NCBI RefSeq assembly: GCF_009728995.1
Contig: NZ_VTZW01000020.1
Coordinates: 62,001-126,000 of the forward strand
Source of the DNA: Streptomonospora sp. PA3
GTDB taxonomy: Bacteria; Actinomycetota; Actinomycetes; Streptosporangiales; Streptosporangiaceae
Direction: 5' to 3'
Length of the DNA stretch: 64,000 bases
Shown: positions 8,008 to 19,130 of the stretch, one piece after another
Numbering within the stretch: position 1 is the stretch's first letter
How the letters are laid out: each line of letters begins with the position of its first letter
The notes under the pieces: generated by a model
What the model saw: only the letters and a program-made list of their open reading frames with translations
The model's database searches: none
What the model was told of the DNA's origin: nothing
Program-made: the position numbers and the translations under genes

Positions 8008-9123
8008 TCAGCGGTGGGGGTTGACCACGACCTCCACGCGCTGGAACTCCTTGAGGTCGCTGTAGCCGGCGGTGGCCATGGTGCGGCGCAGCGCGCCGGT
8101 CAGGTTCATCGAGCCGTCGCTGGTGGCGGAGGGACCGTGCAGGATCGACTCCAGTGAGCCGATGGTGCCCACCTGCAGCCGCTCGCCGCGCGGCAGCTCG
8201 CCGTGGTGGGCCTCGCTGCCCCAGTGGTAGCCGCCGCCGGGCGCCTCGGCGGCGCGCGCCAGCGGCGAGCCGATCATGACGGCGTCGGAGCCGCAGGCCA
8301 GCGCCTTGGCGATGTCGCCGGAGCGGGTCATGCCGCCGTCGGCGATGACGTGCACGTAGCGGCCGCCCGACTCGTCGAGGTAGTCGCGGCGGGCGGCGGC
8401 GACGTCGCCGATCGCGCTGGCCATGGGCACCGACACGCCCAGCACCGAGCGCGTGGTGTGGCCGGACCCGCCGCCGAAGCCCACGAGCACGCCCGCGGCG
8501 CCCGTGCGCATCAGGTGCAGGGCGGCGGTGTAGGTGGCGCAGCCGCCCACGACCACGGGCACGTCCAGCTCGTAGATGAACTGCTTGAGGTTCAGCGGCT
8601 CGGCCCGCCCGGAGACGTGCTCGGCGGAGACGGTGGTGCCGCGGATGACGAACAGGTCGACCCCGGCGTCGATGACCGCCTTGTGGTACTGGGCGGTGTG
8701 CTGGGGCGAGAGGCGGGCGGCGGTGACCACGCCGGCCTGGCGGATCTCCTCGATGCGCCGCCCGATCAGCTCCTCCTTGACCGGCTCGGCGTAGATCTCC
8801 TGCAGCCGCTGGGTGGCGGCCTCGTCGCCCAGCTCGCGGATCTCGGCCAGCAGCGGCTCGGGGGACTCGTAGCGGGTCCACAGCCCTTCGAGGTCGAGTA
8901 CGCCCAGCGCGCCCAGCCGCCCCATGGCGATCACGGTCTCGGGCGAGGCGATGCTGTCCATCGGGCTGCCCATCAGCGGCGTTTCGAAGCGGTAGGCGTC
9001 GATCTGCCAGGTGATCGACACCTCCTCGGGGTCACGGGTGCGGCGGGCCGGCACGATCCCGATCTCCTCGAGTTCGTAGGCGCGCCGCCCGTTCTTGCCG
9101 AGCCCGATCTCCAGCTGAGCCAA
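8008..9123 (-). CDS. guaB3: GuaB3 family IMP dehydrogenase-related protein
   Basis: This 371-residue TIM-barrel protein belongs to the actinobacterial GuaB3 family, long annotated as an IMP dehydrogenase paralogue; related actinobacterial proteins have been reported to act in guanine nucleotide interconversion. There are no CBS domains. Visible motifs include LMGSPMDSIASPE, VVVGGCATYTAALHLMRTG, GFGGGSGHTTR and VIADGGMTRSGDIAKALACG. The start is a TTG (9123) after GAGAGGGGA, giving MAQLEIGLGKNGRRAYELEE, the usual N-terminus. It lies downstream of guaB, as in Mycobacterium and Streptomyces. Confidence 0.93.
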   Translation of the reverse strand: MAQLEIGLGKNGRRAYELEEIGIVPARRTRDPEEVSITWQIDAYRFETPLMGSPMDSIASPETVIAMGRLGALGVLDLEGLWTRYESPEPLLAEIRELGDEAATQRLQEIYAEPVKEELIGRRIEEIRQAGVVTAARLSPQHTAQYHKAVIDAGVDLFVIRGTTVSAEHVSGRAEPLNLKQFIYELDVPVVVGGCATYTAALHLMRTGAAGVLVGFGGGSGHTTRSVLGVSVPMASAIGDVAAARRDYLDESGGRYVHVIADGGMTRSGDIAKALACGSDAVMIGSPLARAAEAPGGGYHWGSEAHHGELPRGERLQVGTIGSLESILHGPSATSDGSMNLTGALRRTMATAGYSDLKEFQRVEVVVNPHR

Positions 9124-9306
9124 CGCTTGGGTCCCCTCTCGCGTGCTTCACCGGCTGCGGATGCGAACCGCCGGCGGATACCAGCGGCGAGTTTACCGCC
9201 GCGCCGCCGCCGCGCCCCGCGACCGCGGCACCCGCTCCCGGATCCCGGCCGTGCGCAGGGCCCCGCGGTCCGAGCGGTCCCGCCGACGCGCCGGCCGACG
9301 GCCGCC

Positions 9307-10830
<1,524 letters not shown>

Positions 10831-10873
10831 TCATCCTAGGGCGCGCTTAAGAGCGGTGGGGGCGCCGTTTTTC

Positions 10874-11358
10874 AGGAACCCACCGGGCACCGCCCGGGGC
10901 GGCCACCATCGTTGTTGCGGCAATGGGCGCGGTTCGCGAAGCGTGTCTGGCAGCTTGCCGCCGAGCGCACGCAGTCCTTCCCCGGTGGAGCCGCACCACC
11001 GGTGGCGGGCCTCCGGCGCAATAGCGCGCCGTGCGCTCGGCGGCAAGCCGGCTCTGAACAGGTACGTGGCGCGAAGCGCCTCCGTTAGGGGCGGTGGCGG
11101 GTGACGGGCACGATGAACTCGCGGCGCGTCAGCGCCTCCGTTAGGGGCGGTGGCGGGTGACGGGCACGATGAACTCGCGGCGCGTCAGCGCCTCCGTTAG
11201 GGGCGGTGGCGGGTGACGGGCACGATGAACTCGCGGCGCGTCAGCGCCTCCGTTAGGGGCGGTGGCGGGTGACGGGCGGGCGCTACGCGCATCACAGCCC
11301 CATTGCCGCAACCGCTGTGGTCCCCGGCTCCGGTGGTTCCCGGGGGGTTCCTCGGCGG
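10874..11358. repeat. Nested-palindrome intergenic element, copy B with insert
   Basis: The central palindrome CCACCGGTGG (10996-11005) and the flanking arms (core GCTTGCCGCCGAGCGCAC at 10953-10970, complement from 11031) are co-centred at 11000.5. The outer arms TGCGGCAATGGG (10916-10927) and its complement (11309-11320) are displaced by about 235 bases because a tandem array occupies the right half. The left terminus GGAACCCACCGGG and right terminus GGGGGGTTCCTC are inverted. The element fills the whole guaB-shbA gap; I see no gene in it. Confidence 0.87.
11077..11277 (+). repeat. 56-bp tandem repeat, 3.6 copies
   Basis: Four starts of CGCCTCCGTTAGGGGCGGTG are seen at 11077, 11133, 11189 and 11245, exactly 56 bases apart. 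The three full units appear identical by eye, and the fourth stops after GTGACGGGC. A single copy of this module occurs in the copies at 18428-19100, so the array is a local amplification inside element B. No variable spacers, so not CRISPR. Confidence 0.95.
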
Positions 11359-11387
11359 CGGGACGCGCAGCCCTGCGCACGCGGGCC

Positions 11388-12020
11388 TCAGATCAGCCGG
11401 TTGGCCGTTGCGACCTTGCGCAGACGGGCGAGGGCGCGGTGCTGGGCCACGCGCACGGCGCCGGGTGACATGCCCAGGGCGTGGCCGGTCTCGTCGGCGG
11501 AGAGGCCGGCGATGACCCGCATCACCAGCAGGCGGCGCTGGGGCTCGGGCAGTTCGTCGAGCAGGGCGCGCGCACGCTCGGCCTCGGCCGTGCGGACGGC
11601 CGACTCCTCGGGGCCGGGATCGCTGTCGGGGCAGTCGGGCACGGCGTCGGTGGGCACGTCGGCGCGGGTGGAGCGGCGCAGCGCGTCGGCGACCTTGTGG
11701 GAGGCGATCTTGAAGACGAACGCCGCGAACGGGCGCCCCTTGTCCTCGTAGCGGGGCAGCGCGGCGAGCAGCGCGATGCAGACCTCTTGGGCCACGTCGT
11801 CGGAGTAGTGCACGTAGCCGGAGACACGCGAGAGCTTGGCGCGGCAGTAGCGCAGCACCATGGGGCGGACCTCGCGGATGAGGGAGTCCACCGCGCCGTC
11901 GTCGCCCTGCACGGCCAGCGAGGTCAGATAGTTCAGTTCCGTCTCGTTCGCTCTGCGCAGGGCCTCGGCTCGGCTCGCGAGCGCGCCCCCCGCTGCGCGT
12001 AGATCCGTCACGTATCGCAT
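11388..12020 (-). CDS. shbA: ECF-type sigma factor, SigD/ShbA-like
   Basis: This sigma-70 family protein has region 2 (about 45-115, with [20 protein letters not shown] and [18 protein letters not shown]) and a C-terminal region 4 helix-turn-helix ([29 protein letters not shown]). In Mycobacterium sigD, and in Streptomyces shbA, occupies this position beside guaB and groEL; ShbA drives transcription of the principal sigma factor gene hrdB. The synteny favours that identity. I see no anti-sigma gene next to it. The start is uncertain: ATG at 12020 or 12023, or GTG 12011, with the frame open to 12050. Confidence 0.85.
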   Translation of the reverse strand: MRYVTDLRAAGGALASRAEALRRANETELNYLTSLAVQGDDGAVDSLIREVRPMVLRYCRAKLSRVSGYVHYSDDVAQEVCIALLAALPRYEDKGRPFAAFVFKIASHKVADALRRSTRADVPTDAVPDCPDSDPGPEESAVRTAEAERARALLDELPEPQRRLLVMRVIAGLSADETGHALGMSPGAVRVAQHRALARLRKVATANRLI

Positions 12021-12138
12021 CATGCCCCGCAGCGCGGGTTTACACGTCACCGACCGCGGCTACAGAATGATCACATTTGGCGGAAAAGCCCGATACGTGG
12101 CGCGCGTTGCCTGCCGAAAACCGGGGTCCGATGATAGT

Positions 12139-12174
12139 GAAAACCCCGCGCCCGCAGGGCTGCGGGCGCGGGGT
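12139..12174 (-). terminator. Intrinsic terminator of groEL
   Basis: A 15-base perfect inverted repeat, ACCCCGCGCCCGCAG (12143-12157) and its complement (12160-12174), is followed on the minus strand by TTTTCACT. It starts 30 bases past the groEL stop. This is the best T-tailed terminator in the window. Confidence 0.88.
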
Positions 12175-12203
12175 CGAAGGCTCAGAGCCGAGCTGGAAGC
12201 GGG

Positions 12204-13817
<1,614 letters not shown>

Positions 13818-13859
13818 GGTGAGCTTCCCCTGTCCGTACAGCTACGGCGGATGTGAAAA

Positions 13860-13892
13860 CCGCCCCGCCCGGCAGCGTGCCGGCCGGGGCGG
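13860..13892 (-). promoter_or_regulatory. groES-groEL intergenic hairpin
   Basis: CCGCCCCG (13860-13867) pairs with CGGGGCGG (13885-13892), with an inner CCGGC/GCCGG stem. It lies in the 99-base gap between groES and groEL without a T-run. In actinomycetes this gap is a known site of attenuation or mRNA processing; that role here is inferred. Confidence 0.6.
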
Positions 13893-13916
13893 GAGGTTGC
13901 TTCGAGAGTCGAGGTC

Positions 13917-14228
13917 CTACTTCTCGACGACCGCGAGCAGGTCGCGGGCGGAGAGCACCAGGTACTCCTCGTTGTCGTACTTGACCTCGGTGCCGCCGTA
14001 CTTGCTGTACAGGACGACGTCGCCGACCTTGACGTCGAGCGGGATGCGGTTCTCGCCCTCGTCGTCCCAGCGGCCGGGGCCCACCGCGAGAACCTCGCCC
14101 TCCTGGGGCTTCTCCTTGGCGGTGTCGGGGATGACAAGGCCGGAGGCGGTGGTCTGCTCGGCTTCGAGGGTCTTGACGACGACGCGGTCCTCAAGCGGCT
14201 TCAGCACAGTCTTGGTGGCGGTCGACAC
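13917..14228 (-). CDS. groES: Co-chaperonin GroES
   Basis: This 103-residue Hsp10 caps the GroEL ring. The typical start ([19 protein letters not shown]), mobile loop ([19 protein letters not shown]), VLAVGPG and [15 protein letters not shown] are all present. The GTG start is preceded by GGGGGAGG at 8 bases spacing. The gene is preceded by a sigma-70-like promoter and a CIRCE operator, which predicts heat-inducible control through HrcA. Confidence 0.97.
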   Translation of the reverse strand: MSTATKTVLKPLEDRVVVKTLEAEQTTASGLVIPDTAKEKPQEGEVLAVGPGRWDDEGENRIPLDVKVGDVVLYSKYGGTEVKYDNEEYLVLSARDLLAVVEK

Positions 14229-14333
14229 GGTTGTGACCTCCCCCTTCAGGTTCGATCCATCGAAACGGCATGCTTGGTAAAGGGGCGACCACGGCGGCCT
14301 GCCGTCGCGGGTGCCAGACCGGCCTCGTCGCGA

Positions 14334-14360
14334 TTAGCACTCTACCTTTGAGAGTGCCAG
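14334..14360. promoter_or_regulatory. CIRCE operator (HrcA site)
   Basis: TTAGCACTC (14334-14342), a 9-base spacer and GAGTGCCAG (14352-14360) match the CIRCE consensus TTAGCACTC-N9-GAGTGCTAA at 16 of 18 arm positions. It lies just downstream of the groES -10 box, where HrcA binding blocks transcription in other bacteria. Confidence 0.93.
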
Positions 14361-14366
14361 TATGGA

Positions 14367-14395
14367 ACATTAGTCGGGCCCTGAGGGCGCGTCAA
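14367..14395 (-). promoter_or_regulatory. groES promoter
   Basis: On the minus strand TTGACG (14390-14395) is separated by 17 bases from TAATGT (14367-14372). The predicted start falls within the CIRCE element, about 130 bases before the groES start. The region is shared with the divergent methyltransferase gene. Confidence 0.7.
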
Positions 14396-14418
14396 ACAAC
14401 AGGTCACAGGGGGACGTT

Positions 14419-15693
14419 GTGGTGTCCAGCGGGCAAACCGCGGCTGACGCGGCCGCGGCCTTCGCCGCCCTGTCCACCCCCGCGGGCCGCCGGGTGCTGA
14501 CCGCCGCCGGCTCGGCTCCCGCCGACCCGCTGAAAGCCGCCACCGCGCTGCGCCGCGAAGCCGAGGAGGCGCTCGCGGCCGCCGCCGCGGACCGCGCCCC
14601 CGACGTGGCGCCCGCCGACCTCGCCGCGGCCGCGCTGACCCAGGCGCGGCTGCGCGAGCGGGCGCGCGGGAAGTTCGGCGAGCGCGCCGGGCGGATGTTC
14701 TTCACCTCCCCCGGGCTGGAGCAGGCCACGCGCCGCTCTGTCACGGCCTACCGCGCGGGGCGGATGGCCGCCGCACTGGGACCGGGGGCACGGGTGGCCG
14801 ACCTGGGCTGCGGAATCGGCGCCGACGCGATCGGCCTGGCCGAGGCCGGCCTCACGGTGGACGCGGTCGAGGCCGACCCGCTGACCGCCGCCGTCGCCGC
14901 GGCCAACGCCGAGGCGCTGGGCCTGTCCGAGCGCATGCGCGTGCGCGAGGGCGACGCGGCGGCCGTGCGCCCCGAGGACTACGACGCCGTCTTCTGCGAC
15001 CCCGCGCGCCGGACGACGCGCGGGCGGGTCTTCGACCCCGACGCCTACTCCCCCTCCTGGGACGCGGTCACGGACCTGGCCGCGCGGGCGCCGGCGTCCT
15101 GCGTCAAGGCCGCTCCCGGCATCCCGCACGAGCGCATCCCCGCACAGGCCGCCGCCGAGTGGATCTCGGTGGACGGCGAACTGAAGGAGACGGCGCTGTG
15201 GCAGGGCCTGGCCGAGGCGCGGCCGCGCCGGGCCGCCGTCCTGCTGCGCGGCGACGGCTCGGCCCCGGCGGTGCTGGCCGAGGACCCCGGCGCCCCCACC
15301 GCGCCGGTGGGCCCGCCGGCGCGCTACCTCTACGAGCCCGACAACGCCGTGGTGCGCGCGCACCTGGTGGCCGAGGCGGCGGCACGGGTCGAGGGCGCGC
15401 TGCTCGACCCCGATATCGCCTACATCACCTCCGACCGACTCGTCGCCACACCGTTCGCCCGGGCCTTCGAGGTGCACGAGACCATGCCGTTCTCACTCAA
15501 GCGGCTGCGTTCCGCACTGCGTGCCAAAGACGCGGGGTCGGTAACGATTAAGAAACGCGGATCGGCCGTGGACGTCGACAAACTGCTCCGCGACCTCAAG
15601 CCGAAGGGCTCGGAATCCGTTGTCGTGGTGCTCACCCGGGTGGGGGATCACCCGTTGTGCCTGCTGTGTTCCGAGGTCACGGCTTTGCCGTAG
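14419..15693 (+). CDS. SAM-dependent methyltransferase with THUMP-like domain
   Basis: This 424-residue protein has a class I methyltransferase core: VADLGCGIGADAIGLAEAG is the SAM loop, and a catalytic-site-like DYDAVFCDPARR follows. The C-terminal THUMP-like domain covers about 330-420 (LDPDIAYITSDR ... VTIKKRGSAVDVDKLLRDLK). The DPAR motif and the THUMP-like tail suggest RNA methylation, substrate unknown. Two adjacent GTG codons (14419 and 14422) can serve as starts after AGGGGGA. It is divergent from groES. Confidence 0.88.
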   Translation: MVSSGQTAADAAAAFAALSTPAGRRVLTAAGSAPADPLKAATALRREAEEALAAAAADRAPDVAPADLAAAALTQARLRERARGKFGERAGRMFFTSPGLEQATRRSVTAYRAGRMAAALGPGARVADLGCGIGADAIGLAEAGLTVDAVEADPLTAAVAAANAEALGLSERMRVREGDAAAVRPEDYDAVFCDPARRTTRGRVFDPDAYSPSWDAVTDLAARAPASCVKAAPGIPHERIPAQAAAEWISVDGELKETALWQGLAEARPRRAAVLLRGDGSAPAVLAEDPGAPTAPVGPPARYLYEPDNAVVRAHLVAEAAARVEGALLDPDIAYITSDRLVATPFARAFEVHETMPFSLKRLRSALRAKDAGSVTIKKRGSAVDVDKLLRDLKPKGSESVVVVLTRVGDHPLCLLCSEVTALP

Positions 15694-16089
15694 ACACACC
15701 GCACCAATCGGGCAATGCGGAACTCCCGCATCAGGGGTGACTAAGGCCGCGATCAGTACTAGCGTGACGCAGCAAGACCGGTCATGCCGCATTCCGCCAT
15801 CTTTGCCACTTGAACACGGTGAACGAGGCTCATGTCGTTAAACTGATCCCCGCTGAATCCCTTCCTCCCTGTCCTGGATTCCACCGGCGACGCGCCAGGG
15901 TGGTCGGCGACCGCCGATTCGCCTGCACTCCCTCCGTGCCTCGAATGTCACCCTGCGTGCTCGCCGCACCTCCGTACGTTGCGGCGGCTCGGCTGCGCCC
16001 GCCCCTCGGCGCCGTGCCGGTGATCCGGGAGCAAACCGCCCATCCACGGCCGAAACGGGTGGGGGCGCCAGATCTTAAGGAGCACCTCG
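15694..16089. other. Intergenic region upstream of the coiled-coil gene
   Basis: No convincing gene. A weak 6-bp hairpin ATGCGG/CCGCAT (15715-15731) follows the methyltransferase stop. The remainder is the leader of the coiled-coil gene, ending in an AAGGAG ribosome-binding site at 16078-16083. I could not fix a promoter. Confidence 0.5.
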
Positions 16090-18207
16090 GTGGAACAGAC
16101 CAACCACAACTTCCTCAACGGGGGAGGTCAGACCGGGATCTCCGACCGCATGCGGGACCTGCTCTCACGGGCCGCGCAGGACCAGATCTCCGAGCAGAAG
16201 TCCCAAGGTGCGGTCAACGAGGAGATGCGCCAGCGCCTGGAAGGCATGGAGTGGCTGCTGCGCGAGTTCCGCGAACGCGAGTTCGCCACGCTCGCGGAGT
16301 CGGTCGCCGGCGTCCAGGCCCGGGTCGACGAGCTCTCCTCGCGTCCGCCGGAGTGGGCCGAGACCCTGGCCGAGCACATCGCGCTGGTCGGCGAGCGCGT
16401 CAAGCCGCTGGCGGAGATGTCCGCGCTGCGGGCCGACATCCGCACCATCACCGGCCACCTCGACACCGCGCTGTCGCGGCTGCAGGAGCTGTCGGAGTCC
16501 GGCGAGCAGACCTCCGGCCGCATCGACGCGCTCGCCCAGCGCATCGAAGGACTGGCCGCCGGCGCCGAGGCCCGGTTCGGCCGCATCGACGAGGCCGTCG
16601 AGGGCCTGAGCACCGGCACGCAGGAGCTGCGCGAGTCGCTGTCGGCGATCACCGAGCGCCTGGAGTCCCAGCACGACAGCGCCATGGGCGCCGCCGCCGA
16701 GCGGCACGAGGCCGTCACCGCCCAGCTCAGCGAGGGCCGCGAGGCCCTCACCACGGCCGTCGAGCAGGGCCGCGCCTCGATCGAGCGCGCGGTGTCCGAG
16801 GGCCGCGAGAGCCTGGCGGCCGCCATCGGCGAGAGCCGCGAGGGCATCGAATCGGCCCTGCGCGAGCAGCAGACGGCCCTCAGCGGCAAGCTCGACACCA
16901 CCGCCGAGTCGCTGCGCGGCGCCACCGAGCAGAGCCGCGACGCCGTGACCGGCGCCCTGTCCGAGGGCGTCGAGCGGCTCGACACCGCATCCCGGGAGCG
17001 CACCGGCGAGCTGCGCGAGGGCATCGAGCGCCTGGACGGCCGGGCCACCGAGCACCACACCGAGGTCACCGCCCAGCTCAGCGAGAGCGTCGCCCGGCTC
17101 AGCAGCCAGGCCGAGGAGAACCACGTCGAGGCCACCGCCGCGGTCGCCGACGCCAACAGCGCCGTGGTCAAGCTCGCCGAGTCCACCGAGGAGCGCCTGG
17201 GCGACATCCGCGCCCACGTCCGCGACCGGCTCGCCGAGTTGCACGAGCAGCTGGAGCTGCACCGCTCCGAGCTGCGCGAGCGCGACGACCAGCACCGCAC
17301 CGAACTGGCCGGCAAGCTCGACGAGGCGGCCCAGGGCCTGCGCGCCAAGACCGAGGAGGACCTGGCCGCCACCACCGCGGCGCTGTCGGAGCTGCGGGGC
17401 ACCGTCGAGGAGCGCACCGGCGAACTTCGCGAGGCCGTCGACGCCCGCATCGGCGAGCTGCGCGGCGCCGTGGACGAGCGCATCACCGCCCTCCAGGAGC
17501 AGGGCGACGAGCGCCACGGCGCGCTGACCACCGCCGCCGAGGAGCAGCGCGCCGCCGTCGACGCCCGGCTGGAGCAGGCCCGCCAGGAGCTGGCCGAGCG
17601 GGTGGACCGCCACCTGGAGGCCATCAACGGGCAGTTCGAGCACGGCCTGGGCCGCCTGACCGACCGCTTCGACACCTTCGAGGGGCACTTCGAAGGCAGC
17701 TTCGAGGGCGTCGAGGGCAAGATCGACGGGGTCAGCGGGCGCCTCGACGGCATCGAGGGCCGCGTCAACGGCGTCGAGGGCCAGTTCGAGGGGATCAACG
17801 GCCAGATCGACGGGGTCGACGGCCGGCTGGAGGCGGTGGACGACCGCCTTGAGGCGCTCAACCAGCGCTTGGCCCAGCTCCCGGCCACCCTGGAGTTCAG
17901 CGAGGTGCACCGCCGCCTCACCGAGCTGCTGGAGCGCCCGGTCATCGACCCCACCGAGAAGCTGGAGGGCCTCGACGGCCGCCTCAAGGAGGGGCTGGAC
18001 CCGCTGCTGCGCGAGGTGCAGGCCCGCCCGGACCGCCACGAGTTCGACGAGGCCATCACCGAGGCCGTCGAGACCTCCCACGACGACATCACCAAGCGCC
18101 TGGCCGCCCTTGAGGAGACCATGCTCGCCCTCGCCGAGGCCCTGCTGCGCCCCGGCCGCGACGGCAAGAAGAAGCGCCGCCACGACGAGGACGACGAGGA
18201 CGAGTAG
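16090..18207 (+). CDS. Long coiled-coil protein (apolipoprotein-like repeats)
   Basis: This 705-residue, very charged protein is almost entirely helical coiled coil from about residue 40 to 640, with no membrane segment or signal peptide. The middle is built of Glu/Arg/Ala-rich repeats (EGRE-, ERTGELREG-like), resembling database hits named apolipoprotein A1/A4/E. Residues about 535-595 form a near-perfect 7-residue repeat (VEGKIDG VSGRLDG IEGRVNG VEGQFEG, one per heptad). The tail is Lys/Arg then Asp/Glu-rich (KKKRRHDEDDEDE). There is a GTG start after AAGGAG at 7 bases. A cytoskeletal, scaffold or chromosome-organising role is possible; function unknown. It is monocistronic, closed by a strong terminator. 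Confidence 0.85.
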   Translation: MEQTNHNFLNGGGQTGISDRMRDLLSRAAQDQISEQKSQGAVNEEMRQRLEGMEWLLREFREREFATLAESVAGVQARVDELSSRPPEWAETLAEHIALVGERVKPLAEMSALRADIRTITGHLDTALSRLQELSESGEQTSGRIDALAQRIEGLAAGAEARFGRIDEAVEGLSTGTQELRESLSAITERLESQHDSAMGAAAERHEAVTAQLSEGREALTTAVEQGRASIERAVSEGRESLAAAIGESREGIESALREQQTALSGKLDTTAESLRGATEQSRDAVTGALSEGVERLDTASRERTGELREGIERLDGRATEHHTEVTAQLSESVARLSSQAEENHVEATAAVADANSAVVKLAESTEERLGDIRAHVRDRLAELHEQLELHRSELRERDDQHRTELAGKLDEAAQGLRAKTEEDLAATTAALSELRGTVEERTGELREAVDARIGELRGAVDERITALQEQGDERHGALTTAAEEQRAAVDARLEQARQELAERVDRHLEAINGQFEHGLGRLTDRFDTFEGHFEGSFEGVEGKIDGVSGRLDGIEGRVNGVEGQFEGINGQIDGVDGRLEAVDDRLEALNQRLAQLPATLEFSEVHRRLTELLERPVIDPTEKLEGLDGRLKEGLDPLLREVQARPDRHEFDEAITEAVETSHDDITKRLAALEETMLALAEALLRPGRDGKKKRRHDEDDEDE

Positions 18208-18231
18208 GCCGCAGGGCGACCGGCAGGGCTG

Positions 18232-18280
18232 AAGGGCGGGGCGGGAGTCCGTCGGGGCTCCCGCCCCGCCCTTGGTTTGT
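18232..18280 (+). terminator. Terminator of the coiled-coil gene
   Basis: A perfect 16-base stem, AAGGGCGGGGCGGGAG (18232-18247) and complement (18258-18273), has a 10-base loop and is followed by GGTTTGT. It lies 24 bases past the stop codon. Confidence 0.85.
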
Positions 18281-18310
18281 GCTGAGGGGGCCGCGCCGGC
18301 CGACCGCACC

Positions 18311-18350
18311 GATTGCCGCGGCCGCAGTGGTTTCCCGTGCCGGTGGTTAC
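18311..18350. repeat. Fragment of the palindromic element family
   Basis: GATTGCCGCGGCCGCAGTGG plus the following TTTCCC match the right outer arm and its flank in copy A (ATTGCCGCAACCCCAGTGG then TTTCCGG). No matching left part is present, so this is a fragment next to the fuller copies. Confidence 0.6.
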
Positions 18351-18427
18351 CGCAGCCGCGGCCCCCGCCCCACCGTCGCGACGTCTCAGACAGGGCCTAC
18401 ATCCTGTTTAAGAAGCCGGACACCACA

Positions 18428-18750
18428 ATGGCTGCGGCGATGGTGCCGGATTGCGCGAAGCGCCCACCCGTCACCCGCCACCGCCCCAACCGAGGCGCTT
18501 CGCGCCACGTACCTGTTCAGAGCCGGCTTGCCGCCGAGCGGGAGCACCTTTGCGTCGGAGGCCCGCCACCGATAGTGCGGCTCCACCTGGGAAGAACCGC
18601 GTGCGCTCGGCGGCAAGGAAACACGTGACGCGCAGCGTCTCCGTTGGGGTGGCGGCGGGCTGACGGGCGGGCGGGCCGCGCTACGCGAACCGCGCCCATT
18701 GCCGCAACCCCGATGCTCACCGCCCCAGGTGGTACCCGGTGGGTTCCTCT
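18428..18750. repeat. Nested-palindrome intergenic element, copy C1
   Basis: The inner arms CTTGCCGCCGAGCG (18527-18540) and complement (18604-18617) are centred at 18572. The outer arms are GGCTGCGGCGATGG (left) and CCCATTGCCGCAACC (right, ending about 18709). The module found in tandem in copy B occurs here once on each side in opposite orientations: ACCGCCCCAACCGAGGCG at left, and TCTCCGTTGGGGTGGCGG at right. The centre (CCACCGATAGTG) is decayed. The right terminus is CCCGGTGGGTTCCTC. Confidence 0.82.
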
Positions 18751-18762
18751 GCCCTGGCGACA

Positions 18763-19100
18763 GGAGGAACCCTCCGGGGACCACCCAGGGCGGGCACCAC
18801 AGCGGCTGCGGCAATGGGGCTGAGATGCGCGAATCCCACCCGTCACCCGCCACCGCCCCTAACGGAGGCGCTTCGCGCCACGTACTTGTTCTGCGCCGGC
18901 TTGCCGCCGAGCGGCGGTGCACCCTTCCCTCGGATCCCCGCCACCGGTGGTACGAATCCGCCTGATGAGTTCAGCGTGCGCTCGGCGGCAGGCAAGCAGG
19001 TGACGCGAAGCGTCTCCGATGGGGCGGTGGCGGGCTGACGGGCGGGCACGTGACGCGAAGCGCACCGATTGCCGCAACCCCGATGGCGGCCGCCCGCACC
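18763..19100. repeat. Nested-palindrome intergenic element, copy C2
   Basis: It opens with GAGGAACCC (18764-18772), an inverted copy of the C1 terminus GGGTTCCTC (18741-18749). Then come GGCTGCGGCAATGGGGC, the inverted module CCGCCCCTAACGGAGGCG, the arm CTTGCCGCCGAGCG (18900-18913), the central CCACCGGTGG (18941-18950), the complementary arm from 18979, the module again in forward orientation, and GATTGCCGCAACCCCGATG. It ends about 30 bases from the tsaD stop. Confidence 0.84.
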
Positions 19101-19130
19101 GCGGACGGCCGCCGTTCGTGGTCTGCCTGC

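Noticed and set aside
11077..11277. CRISPR-like array
   Set aside because: The 56-base units are identical and contiguous, with no unique spacers, no cas genes, and single copies of the module exist elsewhere.
16128..18309. Antisense open frames over the coiled-coil gene
   Set aside because: Repetitive Ser/Arg or Leu/Gly/Asp translations mirror the heptad repeats of the real gene, which has the ribosome-binding site and terminator.
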